A stretch of DNA of 37,473 nucleotides, taken from Bdellovibrio sp. GTDB taxonomy: Bacteria; Bdellovibrionota; Bdellovibrionia; Bdellovibrionales; Bdellovibrionaceae. The stretch lies in NCBI GenBank assembly GCA_020720425.1, contig DYOP01000018.1:1-37473 (forward strand), read 5' to 3'. Below, piece by piece: positions 1 through 8,482 of this stretch. A program made the translations under genes and the position numbers. The notes under the pieces are model-generated. The model was not told the origin of the DNA and made no database searches. It was given only the letters and a program-made list of their open reading frames with translations. Numbering within the stretch: the stretch's first letter is position 1; each line of letters opens with the position of its first letter.

Positions 1-2291
1 TTAGGATATTTTTTTTCTGAAGGAGTAAAGGATTTTCGAGCTTCAGCACCCTGAGCTTGACTCTGAGCTTGCCGCTGCTGCTCCTGCTGGCGCGGCTTAT
101 AACTGTGCTCTTCTGTTTTAGCCTGTAACTTCATTGTTAATGAAATTTGACTTTTTTCGTGATCTACAGCCAAAACCTTAATGGTAACATGATCCCCTGG
201 GTTAACGACCGATCGGGGATCTGTAATAAACTCGTGGGACAGCTCACTAATATGAACCAAGCCATCTTGGTGCACCCCAATATCTACAAAAGCTCCAAAA
301 TTGGTCACATTTGTTACTATCCCGGGGCAAATCATGTCATTTTTTAAATCTTTTACATTAAAAATATCATCTCTAAACGAAAATGTTTTAAATAGATCTC
401 TCGGGTCACGACCTGGCTTTTCGAGTTCTTTGACAATGTCATCAAAAGTATACTCTCCGATGATGGGCGAAAATTTAGCTCTAAGAGAGGCAATTTTTTT
501 TGCACCCTCAGGGCCTACAATTTCTTTTAAGCTTAAACCCACATCTTTAGCCATATCCCTGACCGCTTGGTAACGCTCAGGATGAATCCCCGTAGAATCT
601 AAGCTAGCTTTTCCGTTTGGTATTCTTAAAAAACCGGCTGATTGCTCAAATACTTTTTGCGAAAATCGAGTAACCGACATCAATTCGGTACGATCTTCAA
701 AAAGTTTGTTTTTTCTAAATTCTACAATATTTTTAGCCAAGCTTGGCCCAATCCCTGCCACATAACTTAAAAGTTCAACTGAGGCCGTATTAAGATCAAC
801 ACCCACTAAATTTACGCAGGATTCGACCACGGCATGAAGAGATTTTTTAAGAGCTGATGGATTAACATCATGCTGATATTGCCCAACCCCAATACTTTTA
901 GGATCAATTTTAACAAGCTCAGACAAGGGGTCTTGTAAACGCCTCGCAATTGAAATGGCACCTCTTACTGTAACATCTAAATCCGGAAACTCCTCGCGAG
1001 CCACGTCAGAGGCTGAATAAACCGAAGCTCCTGATTCGTTAACCATAATGACCGGGATATGTTGCTGCCCAAGATCTTTAACAATTTTACGCATAAAAAT
1101 TTCAGTTTCACGGCCATTGGTCCCGTTACCAACAGCTATCCCATCAATAGAAAGTTGTTTAAACAGCTCTCCAAATAAAGTCAGAGCCTGCGCTTCAGCT
1201 TTTTCTCCTTCAATTTTAATGACCGTATGAGATAAATAGTTACCACCTTTATCAACTAATGCGACTTTGCACCCGGTTCTAATCCCTGGATCTACGCCTA
1301 TGGTAACCTTAGGGCCAAACGGAGATGAAAGTAAAACCTTTCGTACATTTTCTGCAAACACAAAAATGGCATGCTCATCTGCTGTTTCTTTTAAAATTCG
1401 ATGCACTTCATTTTTAACTGAAGGGATCACATAAACCGTCAAGGCCGCTTTAGCTGCCGCTTTCAAATAAGTCCCAACCGGAGATAAAGGTAAAGTTGTG
1501 GCAAAACTTTCGTAGAGTGATAGCAAGTAATCTTCATCAGCGACAATATCCACAATTAGCTCTTCATCTTGCCAACCCCTACGCATAGCTAAATAGCGAT
1601 GAGAGGCTTTGGCATCTTTAAGACTTTTTATGCTCGATTCAAACTCCTGATATGTTTCGTACTTTGAATGAGGCTTAAAACCTTTGGCTCTTTTGCTTGT
1701 TACTTTGCCGCGCTCAAAAAACTCATTAACTACCTTATCTCTTAACTCAACCAAATTGGCTAACTTTTCGATAACAATATCTTGCGCTGATTTTAAAACC
1801 AAATCATAGGAAGCCAAACCCTGCCTTAAGTTTAAAAATTCTTTTGCCTTAACTTCCATAGTTGGGTCTTCGGGAGTTAATCCGTGACCAACATCCCATA
1901 ACCACTGCGCAAAGGGCTCTAATCCAGCTTCGCGAGCCAATGTGGCTTTTGTTTTTTTCTTTTTCTTGAAGGGTTTGTAGATTTCTTCTAACTCACCTAA
2001 GTCCCAGCTCTTTTCAATCCGAAGGGTTATTTCGGCTGTTAAGTTACCTTGCTCAGAAATTTCTTTAAGCAAAAAAGCTTTTCTTTTTACTATTTCATTA
2101 TAGGTTTCGAAAGAATCAATAATAGCTCGCAATTGAACTTCGTCCATGTTACCCGTTCGCTCTTTGCGATATCGGGCCATAAAAGGAACCGTTGCACCTT
2201 CATTGTGCATTTCAATAACAGCCTCTACACCTTTAGGACTCACCCCTTGAACAATTTTAGATAAGTACGAAATAAATTGAACATCTAACAC
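1..2291 (-). CDS. tex: Tex-family RNA-binding transcription accessory protein (C-terminus cut by window edge)
   Basis: Tex is a cytoplasmic nucleic-acid-binding protein related to Spt6 that acts on transcription. The reading frame is open from a GTG at 2291 to the left edge, giving 763 codons; family members are about 770 residues, so only the last few codons are missing. In order I see the N-terminal helical Tex region (FMARYRKERTGNMDE near residue 35), a YqgF/RNase H-like domain (VTIGVDPGIRTG near 325), a helix-hairpin-helix part (ELLSYVAGIGPSLAKNIVEF near 505) and an S1 domain (VTNVTNFGAFVDIGVHQDG near 655), followed by a Q-rich tail. The GTG start is chosen because AGGAGG sits six bases upstream. 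It lies downstream of infA on the same strand with a 68-bp gap, so cotranscription is possible. Confidence 0.95.
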   Translation of the reverse strand, partial: MLDVQFISYLSKIVQGVSPKGVEAVIEMHNEGATVPFMARYRKERTGNMDEVQLRAIIDSFETYNEIVKRKAFLLKEISEQGNLTAEITLRIEKSWDLGELEEIYKPFKKKKKTKATLAREAGLEPFAQWLWDVGHGLTPEDPTMEVKAKEFLNLRQGLASYDLVLKSAQDIVIEKLANLVELRDKVVNEFFERGKVTSKRAKGFKPHSKYETYQEFESSIKSLKDAKASHRYLAMRRGWQDEELIVDIVADEDYLLSLYESFATTLPLSPVGTYLKAAAKAALTVYVIPSVKNEVHRILKETADEHAIFVFAENVRKVLLSSPFGPKVTIGVDPGIRTGCKVALVDKGGNYLSHTVIKIEGEKAEAQALTLFGELFKQLSIDGIAVGNGTNGRETEIFMRKIVKDLGQQHIPVIMVNESGASVYSASDVAREEFPDLDVTVRGAISIARRLQDPLSELVKIDPKSIGVGQYQHDVNPSALKKSLHAVVESCVNLVGVDLNTASVELLSYVAGIGPSLAKNIVEFRKNKLFEDRTELMSVTRFSQKVFEQSAGFLRIPNGKASLDSTGIHPERYQAVRDMAKDVGLSLKEIVGPEGAKKIASLRAKFSPIIGEYTFDDIVKELEKPGRDPRDLFKTFSFRDDIFNVKDLKNDMICPGIVTNVTNFGAFVDIGVHQDGLVHISELSHEFITDPRSVVNPGDHVTIKVLAVDHEKSQISLTMKLQAKTEEHSYKPRQQEQQRQAQSQAQGAEARKSFTPSEKKYP

Positions 2292-2359
2292 AAAAAACCC
2301 TCCTGATTTGTGTAATCACATTCGCATAATAATATAATAAAATAAAAGATTCATAAAAA

Positions 2360-2578
2360 CTATCTAAGACGATACATGATAAGCCCGTGGGTCGGATCAT
2401 AGGGCGATACCCCTACGCTGACTCGGTCCCCAACGACAACTCGAATATTAAACTTTCTCATTTTTCCACATAACTTGGCTTGAATAGTAACACCATTATC
2501 AAGCTGAACTTTATAAATTCCGCCGGCAAGAGCATCCACTATTTTACCTTCAATCTGCGCTAAATCATCTTTGGCCAT
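2360..2578 (-). CDS. infA: Translation initiation factor IF-1
   Basis: IF-1 binds the 30S A site during initiation together with IF-2 and IF-3. The protein has 72 residues, the exact usual length, and is a single OB-fold/S1-like domain. The family signatures are IEGKIVDALAGGIYKVQLDN, then KLCGKMRKFNIRVVVGDRV, and the C-terminal LIMYRLR. The sequence AAGGAAATAC directly precedes the ATG as ribosome binding site. It lies between the lysine-rich protein gene (24-bp gap upstream) and tex, all on the minus strand. Confidence 0.97.
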   Translation of the reverse strand: MAKDDLAQIEGKIVDALAGGIYKVQLDNGVTIQAKLCGKMRKFNIRVVVGDRVSVGVSPYDPTHGLIMYRLR

Positions 2579-2602
2579 GTATTTCCTTGTATCTGATAAA
2601 TG

Positions 2603-3541
2603 TTATATTTTTAAATCAGGATTATAGTTACTAATCAAGGTTTTTATTCCCGACTCAAATAAGACTTCGAGTCGATCATTTTGAATTGACAAAATAAAAC
2701 CCCACCCCAAACGAGGATGCGATAGACCTGTTTTTTCGGTAAATGACTGAGTCATATCGTAATTAAAAGCCTCAGCTTGACCATATTTTTTAAAATATTG
2801 GGGCCACTTAGCGGCTTCGAGCTGCATATCACTTTCCGAAATTGCAGAACTTCCACTTTTAAAGCCGCCTTTAGATCCCTTTTTTAAAGCTTTAGGCAGT
2901 TTTGCGGCCTTTGGCTCTTTGGCGGGCTTAGGCTCTTTCACAGGTTTTTTATGCAATATACCTAATTTTTTTGGAAGCGACGGCGGTGGCTCCGGATTTT
3001 GCAATTTCATCCCCGACTCTTTTGCCCCTGCTGAAGCTGATATTACTTCTGAATCGACGGGCTTGTCAGACGTTTTATTTTTTACATTTTTTTTATCAGT
3101 TAAGGCCGCAGGTAAAACAGCTTTTTTTTGCTCTACCGTTTTGCCATTTTTACCGGCCACCATAGATAGCTTTTCTTGAATAACTTTTTTAACTGATTGC
3201 AGCATTCCTAGAGAGCCTTTTTGATGCTCCGATTTAATTTCTTTTTTTGGCAAAGGTAACGGCGGAGCTTTATGAGTTACTTTTTTTATAGCTTCCTTAG
3301 CAACCTTAACAGACTTCACTGGCTTGACGGATAGGGGAGCCTTGACTGCTTTAACTGCCTTAACTGCCTTAACTGCCTTTGCCGGTTTTACGCTATTCAC
3401 AGGCTTTTTAGGCGTTACTACTTTTTTTGAGGCCACAGATTTTGAGGCCACAGATTTTAATTTTGCCTTAACCCCCAGTTTAGGTTTTTCAAGCTTTTTA
3501 GGTGCCTTCAAATTTTTTTTCTCATTTACTTTTTTTGCCAT
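2603..3541 (-). CDS. Lysine/alanine/proline-rich H1-like protein with C-terminal DUF3553-like domain
   Basis: I do not recognise an experimentally named family for the whole protein. Residues 1-225 are low-complexity and strongly basic, rich in Lys, Ala, Pro and Val with tandem VKA and AKEPK-type units, which resembles bacterial histone H1-like DNA-binding tails. The last 70 residues are ordinary globular sequence. The segment HPRLGWGFILSIQNDRLEV followed by LFESGIKTLI resembles the small beta-rich DUF3553 domain (pattern HP..WG.G.I....+..V.FE..G...I), but I make that match by eye. Inference: a nucleoid- or RNA-binding basic tail joined to a small Tudor-like domain. It is followed by infA after 24 bp. 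The basic half contains recent in-frame DNA duplications (see repeats), so its length is probably variable between strains. Confidence 0.7.
   Translation of the reverse strand: MAKKVNEKKNLKAPKKLEKPKLGVKAKLKSVASKSVASKKVVTPKKPVNSVKPAKAVKAVKAVKAVKAPLSVKPVKSVKVAKEAIKKVTHKAPPLPLPKKEIKSEHQKGSLGMLQSVKKVIQEKLSMVAGKNGKTVEQKKAVLPAALTDKKNVKNKTSDKPVDSEVISASAGAKESGMKLQNPEPPPSLPKKLGILHKKPVKEPKPAKEPKAAKLPKALKKGSKGGFKSGSSAISESDMQLEAAKWPQYFKKYGQAEAFNYDMTQSFTEKTGLSHPRLGWGFILSIQNDRLEVLFESGIKTLISNYNPDLKI
3342..3377. repeat. Four tandem 9-bp units inside the lysine-rich gene
   Basis: Consecutive units ttgactgct, ttaactgcc, ttaactgcc and ttaactgcc encode, on the minus strand, the repeated tripeptide VKA. The period is a multiple of three, so copy-number change would keep the frame. 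Confidence 0.9.
3429..3458. repeat. Two tandem 15-bp units inside the lysine-rich gene
   Basis: The unit gaggccacagatttt is present twice without any difference and encodes the repeated five-residue KSVAS motif on the minus strand. Identity at synonymous positions indicates a recent duplication. Confidence 0.9.
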
Positions 3542-3634
3542 GCCCCACCTCGACTCTTGTAAGTACTTTGGTTTATCTTAATCAACTACTCAAGCTTAAC
3601 CCAAAAGAATATGGAATTAAATTAAGGAATTAAT

Positions 3635-4654
3635 ATGTACAACGATATTATTGTTAGCCCCAAACAAATTCAAGATCAATGTGCGTCTTACTTAATTTTG
3701 AATAGTTCAAAACTGAGTTCTGAATACCCACTTTTAGGCATTTCCGACCCTCACAATGCCAAGTCACAAACACTTTTATTTTTAAATTCTAAACACCCCC
3801 TCCATCTTATCCCTAAAGATACCAGTATTGTTGCTCAAAACACCTTGGATGCTGAATATTTGTCTGAGCTAGGGGAACACTGTCAAAACCTATGGACAAC
3901 CCCATCGGTAGCCCTTGCTATGAGCCAAATTCTTTCTTTATTTGATCCAAGAAAGTCCTATCAATTAACCGATTTTGTACTCCATAGCCCAGGGGCATGG
4001 GTCCATCGAACGGCCGATCTCGACACCGGCGTTAAGCTTTTTCCCGGAGTTGTTATTGGCGCCGGAGCCAGAGTCGACAAAGACTGCGAAATTAGGTCGC
4101 AGGTTACCATCGAACCTCTGACTGAAATTGGCTCTAACACTTTGATTCATTCGGGGTCTACATTAGGCAGTGATGGTTATGGTTTTTTTAAACACCCTAA
4201 AACTTACGAAATCTATAAGATTCCTCAAATAGGAAAAGTCAAAATCGGATCAAATGTCGAAATTGGCTCTCAGGTTGCCATTGATCGTGCCACTCTTTTT
4301 GAAACCTCTATTGGTGCTAATACAAAATTAGATAATCTTATTCACATTGCTCATAACACACGGATTGGCCAATCTTGCTTTATCACCGCAGGTTTTATGT
4401 GCGCGGGATCTGTCACTATTGGCGACCATTTTGCCTGCGGAGGAGGCGTTGCGGTGGCCGATCACATTCATATTTGCGACCATGTTACCCTCGGCGGAAG
4501 ATCTGTTGTTACCAAAGATATAACCCAACCGGGTCAGTATACAGGTTACCCACTTGAGCCCATCAAAGATGGCCTTAAAACTCTTTCAAATTTGACTCTC
4601 ATGACTTCGCTTCGCAAAGATATTTTTCAAATCAAAAAACATTTAGGACTTTAA
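3635..4654 (+). CDS. lpxD: UDP-3-O-acylglucosamine N-acyltransferase
   Basis: LpxD adds the N-linked hydroxyacyl chain to UDP-3-O-acyl-glucosamine, the third step of lipid A synthesis, using acyl-ACP in the cytoplasm. The protein has 339 residues, close to the usual length. Residues 1-110 form the uridine-binding domain. From about 120 to 320 it is a left-handed parallel beta-helix made of hexapeptide repeats (for example IGAGARVDKDCEI). The motif GSDGYGF lies at 178-184 and the catalytic histidine is in HIAHN (237-241, most likely His240). AAGGA stands upstream of the ATG. The usual partners lpxA, fabZ and bamA are not adjacent; prfC follows after 64 bp and the lysine-rich gene diverges upstream. 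The isolated position suggests this could be a second lpxD-like copy, which cannot be settled here. Confidence 0.93.
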   Translation: MYNDIIVSPKQIQDQCASYLILNSSKLSSEYPLLGISDPHNAKSQTLLFLNSKHPLHLIPKDTSIVAQNTLDAEYLSELGEHCQNLWTTPSVALAMSQILSLFDPRKSYQLTDFVLHSPGAWVHRTADLDTGVKLFPGVVIGAGARVDKDCEIRSQVTIEPLTEIGSNTLIHSGSTLGSDGYGFFKHPKTYEIYKIPQIGKVKIGSNVEIGSQVAIDRATLFETSIGANTKLDNLIHIAHNTRIGQSCFITAGFMCAGSVTIGDHFACGGGVAVADHIHICDHVTLGGRSVVTKDITQPGQYTGYPLEPIKDGLKTLSNLTLMTSLRKDIFQIKKHLGL

Positions 4655-4718
4655 GCCTAACTTAATAAACAAGAAGTCTATTGCCTTTTTAAATAGGCAA
4701 TGCTAACCCCTACACTCT

Positions 4719-6326
4719 ATGGCCACACTGACATCAGAGCATATTAATCAAATCAAAAGGCGACGAACTTTTGCTATTATTTCGCATCCTGATGCCGGAA
4801 AAACAACTCTGACTGAAAAACTTTTGTACCACGGCGGAGCCATTCACGAGGCAGGCGAAGTCAAAGGCAAAGCCGGCACAAAAGCCGCCACAAGCGATTG
4901 GATGGAGCTAGAAAAACAAAAAGGTATTTCTATTACCAGCTCTGTTATGTCATTTGACTACAAAGATTTAAAAATCAATTTGCTTGATACTCCGGGGCAT
5001 AAAGACTTTTCTGAGGATACCTACCGAGTTCTTATGGCCGTCGAATCGGCTTGCATGCTTATCGATGTGGCCAAAGGCGTTGAAGAACGAACAAAAAAAC
5101 TTTATGAGGTTTGTCGCTACCGGCAAATCCCCATTTTCACTTTTATTAACAAACTTGATCGCGAAGGAAAATCACCTCTTGATCTGATTGATGAGGTCGA
5201 AAAAACACTTAATATGTCATGCTACCCACTGACCTGGCCTATTGGTATTGGGAGCCGCTTTCGAGGGATCTACAATCGACTCAATCAAACAATAATCCTT
5301 TATGACCAAAGGCGCGAAGGAGATGAGGTTACCGAAATTAAAATCGAAAACCCCCACGACCCAAGCTGGAAGCATTTAGTACCTGAAGAAATTTATTTGC
5401 AAACTCTTGAAGAACTTGAACTGATCGAAGGGGTGTTACCACCATTTGATCCCGATTTGTTTTTACAAGGTAAAATTTCTCCTCTCACTTGGGGATCGGC
5501 TAAACAAAATTTTGGCGTAGATATTTTTTTAGATTTTTTTTCAAAATTTGCCCCAGCCCCTCAGCCTCGCAAAACTCATTCAGGTCAATTGGTTCAACCC
5601 ACTGATAATACCTTTACGGGATTTGTTTTTAAAATTCAGGCCAATATGGACCCAAGACATCGTGATCGGGTTGCCTTTTTAAGGATTTGCTCGGGACGAT
5701 TTGAACGCGGAATGAAGGTTCGTCACTCGCGAATTGAAAAAGAGCTCAGGCTTTCCTATTCAAATCAATTTTTAGCCCAAGACCGAGAAACTTTAGATGA
5801 AGCCTTTGCAGGCGACATTATAGGTGTTACTGACACGGGTAACTTTTCAATAGGCGATAGTATCTCTGATGATAAAGTCATTCGCTTTGAAGATATCCCC
5901 CGATTTGCTCCCGAACTATTTGCAAGACTTTCTGTGAGAGATGCCCTTAAACGAAAAAAGATGCAAGAGGCCCTCTTTCATCTTTCCGAAGAAGGGGCCA
6001 TTCAATTATTTATTGACCCTCAAATCGGAAAACAAGACCCCATTATTGGAGCCGTAGGAGAACTACAATTTGAAGTGTTACTTCACAGACTTAACAATGA
6101 GTATGGTCTTGAAGTTACCCTTCATCGACTTGGGTTTACCGTAGCAAGATGGCCCCGAAATCAAGAAAGCGGCCATTTAGTAGAACAGCTCAATGGTCAA
6201 TTTCGACTTTATCGAGACAGCAGTGATCACCCCGTTATACTTTTAAACGAGATTTGGGATCTTAATTGGGCTCAAAAAGAAAATCCAAATGTTGAATTTT
6301 TAACTTCTCTGACTCACGTACGCTAA
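4719..6326 (+). CDS. prfC: Peptide chain release factor 3 (RF3)
   Basis: RF3 is a GTPase that recycles RF1 and RF2 from the ribosome after termination. The length, 535 residues, is typical (about 530). The G domain shows the P-loop HPDAGKTT at 23-30, the G2/switch region GISITSSVMSF, the DTPGHKDF box and NKLD. The family-specific start, a RRRTFAIISHPDAGKTT-type segment, separates it from EF-G. Domain II begins near residue 300 (TFTGFVFKIQANMDPRHRDR) and domain III ends with the GELQFEVLLHRL segment. It is plus-strand behind lpxD, with no obvious promoter in the 64-bp gap, and ends against the inverted repeat at 6343-6509. Confidence 0.96.
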   Translation: MATLTSEHINQIKRRRTFAIISHPDAGKTTLTEKLLYHGGAIHEAGEVKGKAGTKAATSDWMELEKQKGISITSSVMSFDYKDLKINLLDTPGHKDFSEDTYRVLMAVESACMLIDVAKGVEERTKKLYEVCRYRQIPIFTFINKLDREGKSPLDLIDEVEKTLNMSCYPLTWPIGIGSRFRGIYNRLNQTIILYDQRREGDEVTEIKIENPHDPSWKHLVPEEIYLQTLEELELIEGVLPPFDPDLFLQGKISPLTWGSAKQNFGVDIFLDFFSKFAPAPQPRKTHSGQLVQPTDNTFTGFVFKIQANMDPRHRDRVAFLRICSGRFERGMKVRHSRIEKELRLSYSNQFLAQDRETLDEAFAGDIIGVTDTGNFSIGDSISDDKVIRFEDIPRFAPELFARLSVRDALKRKKMQEALFHLSEEGAIQLFIDPQIGKQDPIIGAVGELQFEVLLHRLNNEYGLEVTLHRLGFTVARWPRNQESGHLVEQLNGQFRLYRDSSDHPVILLNEIWDLNWAQKENPNVEFLTSLTHVR

Positions 6327-6342
6327 TTTTACTCATATTTAT

Positions 6343-6509
6343 TTTATGGCACAGGGCTGCTAGTACTACGATCATTTAATTTTTGCCGGTTTTGTATTTA
6401 AACTTTACACGGGCCCTTCATCGCGAGAAGGTCCAGTCGATTTAAGCCGCAGAAAAGCAGAACCAAAACCGGCAAAAATTAAATGGTCGCAGTGCTAGCG
6501 CCACATAAA
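6343..6509. repeat. 167-bp imperfect inverted repeat between convergent prfC and lgt
   Basis: The left arm (6343-6394) and right arm (6464-6509) are near reverse complements. A perfect 22-bp core pairs 6373-6394 with 6464-6485 (it contains aatttttgccggtttt), and outer parts such as gctagtactacgatc match gctagcactgcgacc with few changes, ending in tttatg and cataaa. The central part holds a second small hairpin, ggcccttc...gaaggtcc. As RNA it would form a long stem on either strand. It has no reading frame. It could serve as a two-way terminator, encode a structured RNA, or be a short palindromic transposon-like element; the length and imperfect arms are more than a simple terminator needs. 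Confidence 0.8.
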
Positions 6510-6520
6510 AAAACTTTATT

Positions 6521-7600
6521 CTAAAGTCCGTAGCGTTTATGAACTTTAATCGATTTGGCCTTTAGCCAACCTGGGTTTTTTTTTGCCGTCTGCCGAGACC
6601 AAAGAAAAAATAAAACAAACCCCACAAACAACATAACTATCGAAAGCCACTGCCCACGAGTTAATCCCCATAGTTGGTAACCAATATGAGCATCGGGCAT
6701 TCTAAATTGCTCAGTCACAATACGTGCAATGGCATATAAAATAACAAATAAACTTGATATCACACCGGGCTGCCTAGGCTTACTCCAAACTAAAAATAAA
6801 ATAAGAAATAAAATAAGTCCCTCTCCCAAAGCTTCGTATAGCTGTGAGGGATGACGCTCTAATAAAAAAGCTCCTAATTGAGTTTTTATTTCAGTATGGC
6901 CCGACTGAATAAGTAAAATGATTTGCTCTAAACCTTGATAGATCGTTTTTCTGGCTGAGTCTTGGTAACTAAACTGCTCGGCAGCCTCAAGCCAGGCTTG
7001 TTTTGTCATCCCTGGTATTAAAGAAGCGATATCACCTAATTCTTTAACTTTATTTATTTGGGTTTGTGGCCACTGCAAAATATCAGACGGAAATTTGACT
7101 CCCCAAGCAATCGAACCATCAACAGGGCGCCCCACTAATTCTCCATTGATAAAATTAGCAATTCTTCCAAAAAAAATCCCGACAGGACCAGAGATAGCAA
7201 CAAGATCAAAAAGATAAAGCGATGAAAATTTATATTTTTTTGCAAAAATAAGACAGGCGGCAACCAGTCCAATCATCCCACCATGACTAGCCATGCCCCC
7301 TTCATTGACAGCCAATACTCCCCAAAAAGGAAAGGCACTTTTAAAACGAAAAAACAAATCAGGACTATAAAAAACAGCGTAACCCAATCTTCCACCAATG
7401 AGCACTCCAAAGGCTCCGTAGGTGATAAAATCACTGACCATTTGCTGATTCATACCCATATCTTGGCGTTTAGTTAGCCATAAAATAAAAAAGTATGAAA
7501 AAACAAAACCCATAAGATAGGCAAGGCCATAATACCTAATGCCAATATCCCCATAAATCGAAAGCAAAACAGGATTTAAATCATGTATCATATACATCAT
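6521..7600 (-). CDS. lgt: Prolipoprotein diacylglyceryl transferase
   Basis: Lgt transfers diacylglycerol from phosphatidylglycerol to the lipobox cysteine of prolipoproteins in the inner membrane, the first step of lipoprotein maturation. The protein has seven or so hydrophobic segments and the family motifs GGMASHGG (101-108), GRIANFINGELVGRP (145-159) and RHPSQLYEA (249-257). The loop between the INGEL and RHPSQ motifs is about 90 residues, longer than in most homologues. Total length is 359, again longer than the usual 260-300, with a basic C-terminal tail. Several ATG codons are clustered at the start (positions 7600, 7597 and 7591), and none has a strong ribosome binding site. It matches the lipobox proteins found elsewhere in the window. 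Confidence 0.93.
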   Translation of the reverse strand: MMYMIHDLNPVLLSIYGDIGIRYYGLAYLMGFVFSYFFILWLTKRQDMGMNQQMVSDFITYGAFGVLIGGRLGYAVFYSPDLFFRFKSAFPFWGVLAVNEGGMASHGGMIGLVAACLIFAKKYKFSSLYLFDLVAISGPVGIFFGRIANFINGELVGRPVDGSIAWGVKFPSDILQWPQTQINKVKELGDIASLIPGMTKQAWLEAAEQFSYQDSARKTIYQGLEQIILLIQSGHTEIKTQLGAFLLERHPSQLYEALGEGLILFLILFLVWSKPRQPGVISSLFVILYAIARIVTEQFRMPDAHIGYQLWGLTRGQWLSIVMLFVGFVLFFLWSRQTAKKNPGWLKAKSIKVHKRYGL

Positions 7601-7624
7601 TGTTACTTTTTTTGATTCTCTGTC

Positions 7625-7660
7625 AAAAAAAAAAGCCCCTAGCTTTATGCGCTAAGGGCC
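7625..7660 (-). terminator. Rho-independent terminator of the 7689-8414 gene
   Basis: On the minus strand the sequence GCCCTTAGC, a short loop and GCTAGGGGC form a nine-pair stem with one wobble, directly followed by about ten T. It lies 29 bases beyond the stop of the secreted-protein gene and upstream of lgt, so lgt probably has its own promoter. Confidence 0.85.
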
Positions 7661-7688
7661 GTTAAGGCTAATATATAATGGTCAACAA

Positions 7689-8414
7689 CTAGGGCAAAAC
7701 CTGAAGTTCGCCTTTAGCATTGATATTAAAAGATTGTCCACCTTCAATTTTTGAAAGAGGAGAGGCCACTTTATAAGTAACATTAACTTGCATCCCCGCA
7801 ACAGGGTCAGCATCTGTTCCCATATTAAACACGGTAGGAACAGCAACATGTGCATCTAAAGAAAAACCCCAAGCAACAGAAACAGTTACCGGTGTAACTG
7901 AGGCATATCCAATATACTTTCCTTTACCTTTTAAATTGCCGCCATAAAGCCAAGTCAATCGATAGTCCAATACAACAACATTCATCCCATAAAGATTTTT
8001 GAATACAACTTGGTAGCGTTTAGCTTGGGGCATTTCCCACTGAGCTAAATCATCCCAACATTTAACATTTAAAGGCAGGGCTGTGGCAACCATTGAACTA
8101 AAACCTAAAACAGGCTTTCCGGCTTCAACAATACTCCAAACTTTTTTACCAATATTAATAATTTTATCAACCGCTGATCCAACTTCATCAATTGGGTCGG
8201 CTAAAATCAAACGATCATTATTAGATCTGACCACTGAATTATTGATAAACGATTCGCAAGTTATTGAGTTACTAAAAATGGCATAAGCCTCCGATGGCGT
8301 TTCAACTTCTTTTAACTCAACAGCATCAATTTGATAAAAACCAATGTCCTGAGCAAAACCTATCGAAGAGACAACCAAAAAACCTAAACTTAAAAGTAGC
8401 CTACTTAATTTCAT
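7689..8414 (-). CDS. Secreted protein of unknown function
   Basis: I do not recognise the family. The 241-residue product starts with a clear Sec signal peptide (MKLSRLLLSLGFLVVSS, cleavage probably after IGFA). The mature part has two cysteines (in ITCESF and VKCWDD), a central region KRYQVVFKNLYGMNVVVLDY and a C-terminal half rich in alternating hydrophobic and polar residues (VTVSVAWGFSLDAHVAVPTV), which suggests a beta-rich periplasmic or surface protein. There is no lipobox. It is a single-gene unit with its own terminator at 7625-7660, 68 bp from the upstream gene. Neighbours give no hint of its role. Confidence 0.75.
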   Translation of the reverse strand: MKLSRLLLSLGFLVVSSIGFAQDIGFYQIDAVELKEVETPSEAYAIFSNSITCESFINNSVVRSNNDRLILADPIDEVGSAVDKIINIGKKVWSIVEAGKPVLGFSSMVATALPLNVKCWDDLAQWEMPQAKRYQVVFKNLYGMNVVVLDYRLTWLYGGNLKGKGKYIGYASVTPVTVSVAWGFSLDAHVAVPTVFNMGTDADPVAGMQVNVTYKVASPLSKIEGGQSFNINAKGELQVLP

Positions 8415-8482
8415 ATTTTCCCCCTTTTAAAAAATTGAAACTAACTCCCAGGGCACAGAGCTAATGATTCTGCCACAGAATG

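Noticed and set aside
301-573. Open plus-strand frame opposite tex
   Set aside because: It lies wholly inside the conserved S1/HhH region of tex on the other strand and shows no family features; it is a shadow.
4680-4701. Hairpin attgcc...ggcaat between lpxD and prfC
   Set aside because: Six pairs with a ten-base A+T-rich loop and no T run; too weak to call a terminator.
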